A stretch of 64,000 nucleotides of DNA from Aquabacter sediminis (GTDB taxonomy: Bacteria > Pseudomonadota > Alphaproteobacteria > Rhizobiales > Xanthobacteraceae): the NCBI RefSeq assembly GCF_028863665.1, contig NZ_JARBFX010000010.1, positions 1-64,000 on the forward strand, read 5' to 3'. The notes under the pieces are model-generated. The model ran no database searches. It saw nothing but the letters and a program-made list of their open reading frames with translations, and was not told the DNA's origin. Both the position numbers and the translations under genes were made by a program. Of this stretch, positions 27,720-37,195 are shown in pieces; position 1 is the stretch's first letter, and each line of letters opens with the position of its first letter.

Positions 27720-28841
27720 ATGACACAGGACTATCGCTTCGGCATCGAGGAGGAATTCTTCATCGTCGATGCGCAATCCAATGCCGTGCAGCGGCGGATG
27801 CCGGCGCGGTTCTTCGATCACCTGAAGGACACGATCGGCGAGGCTGTGACGGTGGAGCTGCTGCAGTCGCAGCTGGAGATCGCCTCCAGCCCGGCGGTGC
27901 GTCCCGGCAGCGCGCTGGACGAATTGCGCGGCCTTCGGGCCCGTGCCTCCGAAGTTGCCCGCGAGCACGGCGTCGCGCTGATGGCCTCCGGCACGCATCC
28001 CACCGCCACTTGGGACGGCATCCGCCACACCCAGGCCAATCGCTATGACGGGCTCATGCACGACCTGCAGATGCTTGGCGAGCGCAACATGGTGTGCGGC
28101 CTCCATGTCCATGTGGAAATGCCTGACCCGGACCAGAGGGTGAATGTGATGCGGCGCACGCTGCCCTACATCCCCCATTTCATCGCGCTGGCCACCTCCT
28201 CTCCGTTCTGGGCCTCCCGCCAGACGGGCCTCATGGGCTATCGCCTCGCCGCCTATGACGAGTTGCCGCGCACGGGCCTGCCGGAGCTGTTCGAGGACAA
28301 CAAGGAATATGAGGCCTATGTGGAGGCCATGGTCTCCGCGCGAGCCATTTCCGATTCCAGCTATGTGTGGTGGGCCATTCGCCCCTCCTCCAAGCACCCC
28401 ACTCTGGAACTGCGCGCCCCCGACAGTTGCACCCGCGTGGAAGACACGGTGGCCATCGCCGCCCTCTATCGAGCGCTGGTGCGCCATCTGGTGCGCAATC
28501 CCGACCACAACGCCCATATCGGCGCGGTGGAGCGGGCCATCGCCAACGAGAACAAGTGGCGCGCCCAGCGCTATGGCATTCACGGCTCGTTCGTGGATGT
28601 GGTCGAACGCCGAGCCGTGCCGGTCACCGATGCGGTCGAGCGTCTCATCGCGCTGGTGGCGGATGATGCGGATGCGTTGGGATGCCTGGACTCCCTGCTC
28701 CACCTGCGCACCATCGTCTCCGCCGGCACCAGCGCCGACATGCAGATCGCGGTGTTCCAGGAAGCCCAGCATCGCACCGGAAACCGGGGCGAGGCGCTGA
28801 GCGCGGTGAAGGGCTGGCTCGCCTCCACCACGCTGCAGTGA
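27720..28841 (+). CDS. YbdK-like carboxylate-amine ligase (GCS2 family)
   Basis: A 373-residue member of glutamate-cysteine ligase family 2. It has [14 protein letters not shown] at the start, which carries the metal-binding glutamates, then [23 protein letters not shown] and the C-terminal [17 protein letters not shown]. coli YbdK shows weak gamma-glutamylcysteine ligase activity, but the natural substrates of most members are unknown. The ATG follows a perfect AGGAGG. An earlier frame is open upstream but AT-rich and not family-like. Confidence 0.9.
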   Translation: MTQDYRFGIEEEFFIVDAQSNAVQRRMPARFFDHLKDTIGEAVTVELLQSQLEIASSPAVRPGSALDELRGLRARASEVAREHGVALMASGTHPTATWDGIRHTQANRYDGLMHDLQMLGERNMVCGLHVHVEMPDPDQRVNVMRRTLPYIPHFIALATSSPFWASRQTGLMGYRLAAYDELPRTGLPELFEDNKEYEAYVEAMVSARAISDSSYVWWAIRPSSKHPTLELRAPDSCTRVEDTVAIAALYRALVRHLVRNPDHNAHIGAVERAIANENKWRAQRYGIHGSFVDVVERRAVPVTDAVERLIALVADDADALGCLDSLLHLRTIVSAGTSADMQIAVFQEAQHRTGNRGEALSAVKGWLASTTLQ

Positions 28842-28859
28842 GCGGCCCCGCCGGCTGCG

Positions 28860-30638
28860 TCAGTCGTCGAAGCTGAGCTCGATGAAGGCGCGGTCGGCCC
28901 GCCGCCCATATTGGATCTTGTCGCACAGGCGGGTCAGGAGGAAGGCCGTGAACATGTTGGCCTCCTCCTCATCGCCCAGCAGGGCCTCCGGATTGGGCTG
29001 GCGGCTGGGTGCGGCGAGGGGGGCGCCGTCATAAATAAGGCTCAAGACGAGGCGCGCCTCGTCATAGCGGGCGGCAAGGATGATGGGGCCTGCCGGCTGC
29101 TGGTCCCGCGCGAACTCGGCCGCTTGCGCCACGGCCGGGATCGCCGCCTCCACCATGGCGGTCCGGGTGCCCCACGCATTGCCCTGCACTTCCAGGAAAT
29201 GCCGCACCGCCTTGTAGATGTTCTCCTCCTCCCTCAGCTCCACCTTGGCGTCGCGGCCGATGCCGATGCGGAAGATCAGGTTGAGCACCAGTGCCACGCT
29301 GGTGCCGAGGGCGATGGGGGTCGCCAGAACCGGCGCGGCCCAAGGTGGCACCTGCTCGGCGAGCGGAAAGATGGCCGCGCCAATGCCTGCAACCACGGAT
29401 AGGCCCACCATGAAGATACGCCGATCGTTGAGGCGGCGCGTGAGGATGAGGGCCATGCCATTCACGATCATGAAGCAGGCGGTGTAGAGCAGCAGGGCGC
29501 CGGTGACGGGGCCGGGAATGAGGGTCAGGAAGGCGACCGCCTTGGGGAAGAAGGCAGTGGAGAAGATGACCGCGCCGGCGGCGAAGCCGATGACACGGGC
29601 GGTGGCACCGGTGGAAGCCGCAAAGCCCACGGCGGTGCGGGAGACCCCGCAGGGCGTAGCCGCCACCAGGCTGGCCGCGATGTTGGCCAGACCGATGCCG
29701 GCCACGGCGCGCTCGGCGGCCAGCATGTCGGCCCGCCGCCAGTCCGCATCCTCTAACTTTTCAAGCGAGATGGTGGTGCTGAGGATATCCAGGAGCCCGG
29801 TAACTACCACCAGCATCAGTAGGGGAATGAGTGAGGGCTGGAGGGCGAAAGAGAGTTCCGGTGCGGAGGGTAGGCCGATCATGCTGACCGGGGCGATGAG
29901 GGCGCTGATATCGCGACTGTCCACCCCGATCCAACGCGCCAGCAGCCAGCCAACGGTTCCTCCAACCAGGATGGCATAGATCTTCACGTTGCGAGGCGCG
30001 AAGACGGTCATTGAGACGATCACCGAGAGGGTGATGAAGGTCACCACCAACGGCAGGGGATCGATGGTGAAGGCCGCATGATAGCCGCCGAAGGCACGCT
30101 GCAGGCCCGACCCCGCAAGTGATATGCCCAGCATGGCCATGGTGATGCCGCACACTTCGGTCGGCATCAGCACGCGCAGCGGGCGGATGATCCGCGCGAT
30201 CACCACCTGCGAAACGCCCAGCAGCAAGGTGCAAAGGGCGAGGAGGCCGAGGCCACCCATGCTGAGCGCCTGCGAGACCAGAGGGATGGCATTGGGCGCG
30301 GGAACGCTCACCAGCAGATAGCCCGAGCCGAAGCGCGAGCGGGTGCACTGAAGCATGGTGGCGATGCCGATGGCGATCACGGCGGAGGACAGGAGCGGTT
30401 GGCGCGCCTCCAGGGGCAGGTTGGCCGCATCGGCCGCCAGCAGGGGGTAGATGATGAAGGTGAGTGCGAGCACCGCGTGCTGCAGCGAAAGCGGGATCCA
30501 GTCCCCAAGCGGCACCTTGTCATCGCGCCCGTACACCAGTTCCACGGGCCGGCGGCGAATGGCGGGAAAGCGAGGCGGGGCGGGGAGAAGCCCCAGCAGG
30601 CGCTGGGTGGCGGAGGGGTGTGGCTCGTCTTTGTTCAT
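28860..30638 (-). CDS. NCS2-type nucleobase permease with a C-terminal GHKL-like domain
   Basis: A 592-residue protein. Residues about 45-465 form a uracil/xanthine permease-like core, with SVPAPNAIPLVSQALSMGGL, LMPTEVCGITMAMLGISLAG and GIGLANIAASLVAATPCGVS, the last matching the family's TM10 region. After the last helix comes REEENIYKAVRHFLEVQGN and then about 120 cytosolic residues. They can be laid over the anti-sigma/HATPase_c_2 fold: VEAAIPAVAQAAEFA at the N-box, SLIYDGAPL at the DxG box, TAFLLTRLCDKIQYGRRAD at the C-terminal helix. The N-box Asn is replaced (EAAIPA) and the G2 glycines are missing, so ATP binding is doubtful. The substrate is unknown. Confidence 0.82.
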   Translation of the reverse strand: MNKDEPHPSATQRLLGLLPAPPRFPAIRRRPVELVYGRDDKVPLGDWIPLSLQHAVLALTFIIYPLLAADAANLPLEARQPLLSSAVIAIGIATMLQCTRSRFGSGYLLVSVPAPNAIPLVSQALSMGGLGLLALCTLLLGVSQVVIARIIRPLRVLMPTEVCGITMAMLGISLAGSGLQRAFGGYHAAFTIDPLPLVVTFITLSVIVSMTVFAPRNVKIYAILVGGTVGWLLARWIGVDSRDISALIAPVSMIGLPSAPELSFALQPSLIPLLMLVVVTGLLDILSTTISLEKLEDADWRRADMLAAERAVAGIGLANIAASLVAATPCGVSRTAVGFAASTGATARVIGFAAGAVIFSTAFFPKAVAFLTLIPGPVTGALLLYTACFMIVNGMALILTRRLNDRRIFMVGLSVVAGIGAAIFPLAEQVPPWAAPVLATPIALGTSVALVLNLIFRIGIGRDAKVELREEENIYKAVRHFLEVQGNAWGTRTAMVEAAIPAVAQAAEFARDQQPAGPIILAARYDEARLVLSLIYDGAPLAAPSRQPNPEALLGDEEEANMFTAFLLTRLCDKIQYGRRADRAFIELSFDD

Positions 30639-30782
30639 TCCGTCCAGCTCTGGAGCAGGTGTCGCTTCTTGAAAGAAGAGGGAACCTGCGCTGGCTCGTG
30701 CCCTTGATCAAGCCCCGCCCCCAAAGCCGACGCGCCAGGATGAGGCCCCGCGCCAGCCTTTCGCGGCGGCGCGGGGGAGGGG

Positions 30783-31631
30783 TCACAGCTTGAAGGGCAC
30801 CACCTTCTGCTCCTGCACGCCGAGCCCCTCAATGCCCAGGCGCATGACGTCGCCGGCCTTCAGGAACCGCGGCGGCTTGAAGCCGAGGCCCACGCCGGGG
30901 GGCGTGCCGGTGGTGATGATGTCGCCGGGATCGAGCACCATGAACTGGCTGATATAGGACACCATGAACGGCACCGAGAAGATCATGGTCTTGGTGGAGC
31001 CGTTCTGCACCCTCTCGCCATTCACCTCCAGCCACATGGACAGGGCGGTGGTATCGGGCATCTCGTCGGCGGTGAGGAGGAAGGGACCCACGGGGCCGAA
31101 GGTCTCCGCGCTCTTGCCCTTGGTCCACTGGCCGCCGCGCTCGATCTGGAAGGCGCGCTCGGACACGTCGTTGCAGATGGAATAGCCGGCCACGTGCTTC
31201 AGCGCGTCGGCCTCGTCCACATAGCGGGCGCGGGCGCCGATGACGATCAGCAGTTCCACTTCCCAATCGAGCTTTGTGGAGCCCTTGGGGATCATCACGT
31301 CGTCATTGGGCCCGACCATGCAGTTGGGCGCCTTGTTGAAGAGCACCGGCTCGGCGGGAATGGGGTTGTTGGTCTCGGCCGCATGGTCGGCATAGTTGAG
31401 GCCCACGGCGACGAAATTGCCCGGCCGCGCGACGCAGGGGCCGAGGCGCACGCCCTCGGGCGCAAGCGGCAGGCTGGCGGGATCGACGGCCTGGATGCGG
31501 GCGAGGCCCGCGGGAGTGAGCACGTCGCCGGCAATGTCGGGCACCACGCCGGAGAGGTCCCGGATCTGGCCGGTTGAATCGATTAGACCAGGCTTTTCCT
31601 GGCCGGCGGCGCCGAAGCGAACGAGCTTCAT
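30783..31631 (-). CDS. Fumarylacetoacetate hydrolase family protein
   Basis: A 282-residue FAH-fold enzyme. The metal ligands Glu124 and Glu126 (DWEVELLIVIG) and Asp155 (CNDVSER) are in place, with GLNYADHAAET and the C-terminal TTGTPPGVGLGF typical of the family. Relatives act as acylpyruvate hydrolases, 2-hydroxyhepta-2,4-diene-1,7-dioate isomerases or ureidoglycolate lyases. The exact reaction is not readable. It is 144 bases upstream of the permease start on the same strand, but co-transcription is uncertain. Confidence 0.88.
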   Translation of the reverse strand: MKLVRFGAAGQEKPGLIDSTGQIRDLSGVVPDIAGDVLTPAGLARIQAVDPASLPLAPEGVRLGPCVARPGNFVAVGLNYADHAAETNNPIPAEPVLFNKAPNCMVGPNDDVMIPKGSTKLDWEVELLIVIGARARYVDEADALKHVAGYSICNDVSERAFQIERGGQWTKGKSAETFGPVGPFLLTADEMPDTTALSMWLEVNGERVQNGSTKTMIFSVPFMVSYISQFMVLDPGDIITTGTPPGVGLGFKPPRFLKAGDVMRLGIEGLGVQEQKVVPFKL

Positions 31632-32050
31632 GTGAAGGGGCTCCCTAGAAAGAACAGGAGGCGTCCCCTCCTCATCGAGGAGGTGGTGCGCCGGGCGGAT
31701 GCCTCAATCCGAGACCCTGCGCGGCCGCGCATCCGGCCTGCTGTCCGCCCGGCGCGCAAGCTGGCGCGGGCGGGGCGTTTGGTCAATGGGCGGCGCATCG
31801 GAAAGGGGTGTTTTGGCGTGCCGCCGGGGAACCGACGTCCCGTCCCCCCTTGCGGTGGTCCCCCCGCCGCGTGATCCTGTCGGCGAAAGGACTGAGTCGC
31901 GGCTGGAATTTTCGTGGCGACAGTCCCTTGCATGGTGCAATGCGGAATCCCGGTGACTCCTTTCCGCACTTGCGTCATAAAAGGGATACACGACTCCGGC
32001 TAAGTCCGTCACAATGCTCTCAGGGAGCAATTTCCGCACGAGGCAAGATC
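31632..32050. other. 419-base divergent spacer
   Basis: It lies between the minus-strand FAH-family gene and the plus-strand phosphoesterase gene, so it should hold both promoters. An inverted repeat AGGAGG/CCTCCT-like occurs near 31660-31680. The stretch 31970-31995 (GTCATAAAAGGGATACA) is AT-richer and could be a -10 region. No coding sequence is supported. Confidence 0.5.
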
Positions 32051-32857
32051 GTGAGCGACAGCCCTGAAGCCCGCCATTACCGCGCGCTTTTCATTTCCGA
32101 TGTCCACCTCGGGACCAAGGGATGCCAGGCGGAGCTTCTGCTCGACTTCCTCAAGTACCATGATGCGGACGTGCTCTACCTGGTTGGCGACATTGTCGAC
32201 GGCTGGCGGCTGCGTCAGGCCTGGTACTGGCCCCAGAAGCACAATGACGTGGTGCAGAAGCTGCTGCGCAAGGGCCGCAAGGGCGCGCGCATCCTCTATC
32301 TGCCGGGCAATCACGACGAATTCCTGCGCGACTATTACGGCACCCATTTCGGCGGCATCGAGGTGGTGGAGCACACCATCCACGAGGCTGCCGACGGCAA
32401 GCGCTACCTCGTCATCCATGGCGACGTGTTCGACCTGGTGGTGCGCCATGCCAAGTGGCTCGCCTTCATGGGCGACTGGGCCTACACCTTCGCGCTCGGC
32501 ATCAACACCTACGTCAATCTGGTGCGCCGCAAGCTGGGGCTGACCTACTGGTCCCTCAGCCAATGGGCGAAGCTGAAGGTGAAGAACGCAGTCAACTTCA
32601 TCGGCAAGTTCGAGAAGGCGGTGGCCGACGAGGCCAAGCGTCACAAGGTGGATGGCGTCATCTGCGGCCACATCCACCATGCCGCCATCCATGACCGCTT
32701 CGGCGTGCGCTACGTGAATTGCGGCGATTGGGTGGAAAGCTGCACGGCGGTGGCCGAGCACGAGGACGGGCGGATGGAGATCATCCGCTGGACGAAGCCG
32801 TCCCTCGTCCCTGTGACCGAGCCTTCCGACACGGCCGCGGCACGCGCGGCGGCCTGA
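32051..32857 (+). CDS. LpxH-like calcineurin-type phosphoesterase
   Basis: A 268-residue metallophosphoesterase with all five family motifs: LFISDVHLGT, YLVGDIVDGWRLRQ, LYLPGNHDEFLRD, VIHGDVFDLV and VICGHIHHAAIH. It resembles UDP-2,3-diacylglucosamine diphosphatases but is longer, with a helical hydrophobic insert (FMGDWAYTFALGINTYVNLV). The GTG start was chosen because SDSPEARHYRALFISDVH brings the first motif near the N terminus. It is linked to the next gene by a one-base overlap, a pairing common in rhizobia, so it may act on a glycolipid made by that transferase instead of lipid A. Confidence 0.87.
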   Translation: MSDSPEARHYRALFISDVHLGTKGCQAELLLDFLKYHDADVLYLVGDIVDGWRLRQAWYWPQKHNDVVQKLLRKGRKGARILYLPGNHDEFLRDYYGTHFGGIEVVEHTIHEAADGKRYLVIHGDVFDLVVRHAKWLAFMGDWAYTFALGINTYVNLVRRKLGLTYWSLSQWAKLKVKNAVNFIGKFEKAVADEAKRHKVDGVICGHIHHAAIHDRFGVRYVNCGDWVESCTAVAEHEDGRMEIIRWTKPSLVPVTEPSDTAAARAAA

Positions 32858-33924
32858 TGCGCATCCTCGTCGCGACGGACGCCTGGCATCCCCAGATCAA
32901 CGGGGTGGTGCGTTCGCTGGAGCACACCGCCAGCGAAGCGCTCCATCTTGGCGCCCGGATGGAATTCCTGACCCCGCAGGAATTCCGCACGGTGCCGCTG
33001 CCGACCTATGACGAGATTCGCCTCTCCCTGGCGACACCGCGCATGATCATGCGCCGCATCGAGGCCATGCAGCCGGATTTCGTCCATGTGGCGACCGAGG
33101 GTCCCATCGGCATTCTCGTGCGGCGGGCCTGCATTGCCACACGCCGCACCTTCACCACCTCCTACCATACCAAGTTCCCCGAATATCTCTCCGCTCGCGC
33201 CCCGGTGCCGGAGCGGCTCACCTATGCCTGGCTGCGCAGCTTCCACAATGCGGGCGGGGGGGTGATGGTGGCGACCGCCACTTTGGAGCGGGATCTGGAG
33301 GCGCGGGGCTTCAAGCGTCTGATGCGGTGGTCGCGCGGCGTCGATGCGGACCTTTTCCGCCCCCGCCCCGAAGTGGATCTGGGCCTGCCAAAGCCCGTCT
33401 TCCTGTTCGTCGGCCGGGTGTCGGTGGAAAAGAACATCGAAGCCTTCCTCAGCCTCGATCTGCCGGGATCCAAGGCGATCGTCGGCGGGGGACCGGCGTT
33501 GAATTCCCTCAAGGCGCGTTTTCCCGAGGCTCATTTCTTCGGCCCCAAGGAGGGGGAAGACCTGGCGCGGATCTATTCCGGCAGCGATGTATTCGTCTTC
33601 CCGAGCCGCACCGATACGTTTGGCATCGTACTCCTGGAGGCGCTGGCGAGCGGCCTGCCGGTGGCCGCTTATCCGGTGACCGGCCCCAAGGACGTGCTGG
33701 GCGAGGCGAGCGAGCCGGTGGGCGTGCTCGACGAGGATTTGCGAGCCGCTTGCCTCAAGGCGCTGGAGCTTTCCCCACGGGCGGCGCGGGACTATGCGCT
33801 GCGCTATTCCTGGCGCGAATGCGCCAAGCAGTTCATCGACAATGTGCTGATCGCCCATGATTTCGGGCCGGTGGCACGCAGGTTTCGCCTCCTGCGGCGA
33901 AACAGGCTAATTTCGGTGGCATGA
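32857..33924 (+). CDS. GT4 glycosyltransferase (MgtA-like, GDP-mannose type)
   Basis: A 355-residue GT-B fold glycosyltransferase. It starts MRILVATDAWHPQINGVVRS. The acceptor side has TSYHTKFPEYLSAR and the donor side has LFVGRVSVEKNIEAFLSLDL and the family-4 EX7E-type motif SRTDTFGIVLLEALASG. The closest known functions are GDP-mannose-dependent mannosyl transfer to lipid acceptors; the actual sugar here is not certain. It overlaps the phosphoesterase stop (TGATG) and the threonine dehydratase start (ATGA). Confidence 0.88.
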   Translation: MRILVATDAWHPQINGVVRSLEHTASEALHLGARMEFLTPQEFRTVPLPTYDEIRLSLATPRMIMRRIEAMQPDFVHVATEGPIGILVRRACIATRRTFTTSYHTKFPEYLSARAPVPERLTYAWLRSFHNAGGGVMVATATLERDLEARGFKRLMRWSRGVDADLFRPRPEVDLGLPKPVFLFVGRVSVEKNIEAFLSLDLPGSKAIVGGGPALNSLKARFPEAHFFGPKEGEDLARIYSGSDVFVFPSRTDTFGIVLLEALASGLPVAAYPVTGPKDVLGEASEPVGVLDEDLRAACLKALELSPRAARDYALRYSWRECAKQFIDNVLIAHDFGPVARRFRLLRRNRLISVA

Positions 33925-34907
33925 ACGCGATTCCTGCCCCTCCCGTTTTCGCCGATGTGGTCGCCGCCGCCGGACGCCTGAAGGGCGTTGCCGTGCGCAC
34001 CCCCCTCGTGGCTTCCCCCGTCCTGTCGGAACTGGTGGGCGGCACGGTGTTCGTGAAGCCCGAGACGCTTCAGCGCACCGGTTCCTTCAAGTTCCGCGGT
34101 GCCTATAACCGCATGGTGCAGATCCCGCAGGAGCGCCGCGCGGCGGGGGTGGTGGCCTGCTCCTCGGGCAACCACGCGCAGGGCGTCGCGGCGGCCGCCA
34201 AGCTGCTGGGCATGCCGGCGGTGATCGTGATGCCCTCCGACGCCCCCGCCATGAAGCGCGAGCGCACCATCGCGCTTGGGGCAGAGGTGGTGGACTATAA
34301 CCGTGAGACCGACGACCGCGACGCCATTGCCGGCGCCATCGCCGCCGAACGGAACGCCATCTTCGTGCCGCCCTATGACGATCCCAACATCATCGCCGGC
34401 CAGGGCACGGTGGGCCTTGAAATCGTTGAAGACTTGAAGGCGCTGGGCCTTGCGCCCGACATTGTCAGCGCCAATGCCTCGGGTGGTGGCCTTATCGCCG
34501 GCATCTCGCTGGCGGTGAAGGAGAGCTTCCCGAACGCCCGCGTGGTGGTGGCGGAGCCCGCCGGCTTCGACGACCACGCCCGCTCCTTCCGTTCCGGCCA
34601 GCGCGAGCGCAATCCCGCTCCCGGCGGCTCCTTCTGCGATGCCTTGCTGGCCCCGACCCCTGGCGCCATCACTTTCGAGGTGACACGCCGCCTGGTGGGC
34701 GAGGGCGTCAGCGCCACCGATGCGGAGGTCGCCCGCGCGGTGGCGTTCGCCTTCCGCGAGCTGAAGCTGGTGGTGGAGCCCGGCGGCGCGGTGGCGCTCA
34801 CCGCCCTTCTCGAGGGCCGCCTGGATGCGGCCGGCAAGACGACCGTCATCGTCCTGTCCGGCGGCAATGTGGACGCGGCCACCTTCAACGCTTGCCTGTC
34901 CGCCTGA
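33921..34907 (+). CDS. Threonine/serine dehydratase (PLP-dependent, no ACT domain)
   Basis: A 328-residue fold-type II PLP enzyme. Lys57 in TGSFKFRGAYN forms the internal aldimine, ACSSGNHAQGVAAAAKLLG binds the cofactor phosphate region, and SANASGGGLIAGISLAVKE is the second glycine-rich loop. The length and lack of a C-terminal ACT regulatory domain fit catabolic-type threonine dehydratases; related eutB-like ectoine enzymes or serine racemases are alternatives. The start overlaps the glycosyltransferase stop, although the functions look unrelated. Confidence 0.88.
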   Translation: MNAIPAPPVFADVVAAAGRLKGVAVRTPLVASPVLSELVGGTVFVKPETLQRTGSFKFRGAYNRMVQIPQERRAAGVVACSSGNHAQGVAAAAKLLGMPAVIVMPSDAPAMKRERTIALGAEVVDYNRETDDRDAIAGAIAAERNAIFVPPYDDPNIIAGQGTVGLEIVEDLKALGLAPDIVSANASGGGLIAGISLAVKESFPNARVVVAEPAGFDDHARSFRSGQRERNPAPGGSFCDALLAPTPGAITFEVTRRLVGEGVSATDAEVARAVAFAFRELKLVVEPGGAVALTALLEGRLDAAGKTTVIVLSGGNVDAATFNACLSA

Positions 34908-34973
34908 ACAGGCGACCCTCGCCCGGCCGTCGCCCGCGCGGAAACGGCCCTTCCCGAACCCGAGACCGAACCC

Positions 34974-36125
34974 ATGACCCTTGGCGCGGCCGGCCGCTTT
35001 CCCGTGCGCGCGGCCATGGGCCTCGCCTATGGGGCGCAATTCTTCGCGCTCGGCGTCTACCTGCCCTTCTTCCCCCTCTGGTTGTCGGCGCGCGGCTTGT
35101 CGGCTGAGGATATCGGCCTTGCGGTGGCGGTTCCGCTGGCCACGCGCCTCGTCTCGACCCCCTTGCTGGGCTTACTGTCCGACCGGCTGGGGCGGCCGAA
35201 GGCGCTTCTGGTGCTCCTGGCGAGCTTCACCGCGCTGACCATGTCGCTGCTGGCTTTGGCGCAGACGCTCCTGGCCATCCTGGTTGTGCTCGGGATCGCG
35301 GCGCTCGCCTGGAATCCCGGCTTCGCCTTGCTGGACGCCTATGCCACCCGGCAGGCTCGGGCGGGGCGGATCGATTATGGCCGCAGCCGCCTCTGGGGCT
35401 CGGTGGCGTTCGTCGCGGCCAATCTCGTGGGCGGGCTGGTGATCCAGCAGACCGGGCCCGGGGCGGTGGTGGCGCTGATGGTGACGGGCTACGTGTCCTA
35501 TGTGGCGGCCACCCTTGCCCTGCCAGAACTGGCGCGGCCGGACGCCACGGCGGTGCCGGGGCTTGATTGGAAGCAGGCGCGTTCCATCCTGGTCGTTGGC
35601 GTGCTTGCGGCCGCTCTCATCCAGGCAAGCCACGCCACCCTCTATGCCTTCTCCTCGCTCCATTGGTCCCGCAGCGGCCTGTCGCTCACGGCGGTGGGCG
35701 TGTTGTGGTCCATTGGAGTGATTTCCGAGATCGTGGTGTTCCGCTTCGGCACGAGGCTCGTGCGACGCATCGGTCCGCTGGGGCTGCTCATGGCGGGCGC
35801 GGGCATTGGCGTCGTCCGGTTTGCGGGCTTGGCGTTGGATCCGTCGCTGCCGGTGCTGGTGGCGCTGCAAGTGCTCCATGGCGGAACGTTCGGCGCGACC
35901 TATCTGGGGCAGGTGCAGCTGATCGCGCGCTATGCGCCCGAGCACCGCGCGGGAAGCGCACAGTCGCTGGCCGCATGGGTGGTCAATCTCACCATGTCAG
36001 GCGCGAGCCTTGCCAGCGGCCCCCTATGGGCGATGCTCGGGCCGGGCGCCTTCGCGGTCTCCGCCGGGCTTGCAGGCCTCGGCGGCGTGCTCGCGTTTAT
36101 CGGTGTGCGGCGCGCCCGCGCCTGA
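34974..36125 (+). CDS. MFS transporter (HcaT/phenylpropionate permease-like)
   Basis: A 383-residue protein with about 12 hydrophobic segments. The first loop LLGLLSDRLGRPKALLVLLA is the MFS signature between TM2 and TM3. WNPGFALLDAYATRQARAGR and YGRSRLWGSVAFVAAN are typical of the MFS_1/HcaT-like group (nucleoside or aromatic acid permeases). The substrate is unknown. Two bases separate its stop from the end of the convergent epimerase gene. Confidence 0.85.
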   Translation: MTLGAAGRFPVRAAMGLAYGAQFFALGVYLPFFPLWLSARGLSAEDIGLAVAVPLATRLVSTPLLGLLSDRLGRPKALLVLLASFTALTMSLLALAQTLLAILVVLGIAALAWNPGFALLDAYATRQARAGRIDYGRSRLWGSVAFVAANLVGGLVIQQTGPGAVVALMVTGYVSYVAATLALPELARPDATAVPGLDWKQARSILVVGVLAAALIQASHATLYAFSSLHWSRSGLSLTAVGVLWSIGVISEIVVFRFGTRLVRRIGPLGLLMAGAGIGVVRFAGLALDPSLPVLVALQVLHGGTFGATYLGQVQLIARYAPEHRAGSAQSLAAWVVNLTMSGASLASGPLWAMLGPGAFAVSAGLAGLGGVLAFIGVRRARA

Positions 36126-36127
36126 GG

Positions 36128-37105
36128 TCAGCCCCAGAGGCCCGCGTCCGGCGGGTGAACCCAGGAGCCGTCATAGCGAAGGCCCGGCGTGCGGTCGCGC
36201 GCGAGCAAAAGCGGGCCGTCCAGATCCACCACCTCGGCGCTCTGGGCCGCGAGAATCGCAGGCGCCATGGCGAGCGATGTGGCCAGCATGCAGCCCACCA
36301 TCACCGAGAAGCCCTGTTCATGCGCCTGGCGAACCATGGCGAGCGCCTCGGTCAAGCCGCCGGCCTTGTCGAGCTTTACATTCACCGCGTCATACCGGTC
36401 CTTGAGCGCGGCAAGGCCGGCACAATCGTGGGCGCTTTCGTCCGCGCAGACCGGGACCGACCGATCGATGCGGGCGAGCAGGCCGTCGCGACCGGCGGGC
36501 AAGGGCTGCTCCACCAATTCGACGCCGAACGTTGCGCAGGCAGCGAGGTTGCGCTCCAGGTCTTCCTCGGCCCAGCCCTCATTGGCGTCGACGATGAGGC
36601 GGGCCTGCGGGGCGGCTGCGCGGATGGCGGCGAGGCGCGCCAGGTCGTCGGGGCCGCCCAGTTTGAGCTTGAGCAAGGGCCGCCCGGAACGCGCCGCGGC
36701 GGCGGCCATGACCTCCGGCGTATCGAGGCTCAACGTATAAGCGGTGACAAGCGGGCGGGGCGCGTCGAGGCCCGCGAGCCGCGCCGCAGGCAGGCCCGCG
36801 CGCTTGGCCTCCAGGTCCCAGAAGGCGCAGTCCAGGGCATTGCGGGCGGCCCCCGCCGGCAAGCGCTTTTGCAATGCAGCGCGATCAAGTCCCTGCGCAA
36901 GTTCCGCTGCGAGCGAGCCGACGAGGTCCGCGACCGCCTCCACCGTTTCCCCATAGCGGGCATAGGGCACGCATTCCCCACGGCCTTCGTGGACGCCGTC
37001 GGAGAGTTGCGCGACCACGACGACGGCCTCGCGCTTGGAGCCACGGGAGATGGTGAAGGTGCCCGCGATGGGGAACCGTTCGATGCTGACGGCGAGGCGT
37101 ATCAT
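36128..37105 (-). CDS. Dipeptide epimerase-like enolase superfamily protein
   Basis: A 325-residue enzyme of the muconate lactonising/epimerase group. The KxK catalytic motif is LLKLKLGG. Metal ligands appear in LIVDANEGW, VELVEQPL and CADESAHD. The second catalytic lysine is in DAVNVKLDKAGG. L-Ala-D/L-Glu epimerases take part in murein peptide recycling. In alphaproteobacteria some homologues (DgcA) racemise N-acyl-D-glutamate, so specificity is open. The start is MIRLAVSIERFPIAG. Confidence 0.87.
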   Translation of the reverse strand: MIRLAVSIERFPIAGTFTISRGSKREAVVVVAQLSDGVHEGRGECVPYARYGETVEAVADLVGSLAAELAQGLDRAALQKRLPAGAARNALDCAFWDLEAKRAGLPAARLAGLDAPRPLVTAYTLSLDTPEVMAAAAARSGRPLLKLKLGGPDDLARLAAIRAAAPQARLIVDANEGWAEEDLERNLAACATFGVELVEQPLPAGRDGLLARIDRSVPVCADESAHDCAGLAALKDRYDAVNVKLDKAGGLTEALAMVRQAHEQGFSVMVGCMLATSLAMAPAILAAQSAEVVDLDGPLLLARDRTPGLRYDGSWVHPPDAGLWG

Positions 37106-37195
37106 TGGGTAAGCGTGTGAACCTGCTGGAGAAAGATGGCGCGTGGGAAATGATTCGGGAAAAAAGTTACCTCGACGCCCACCGTCCGGCCGAGT

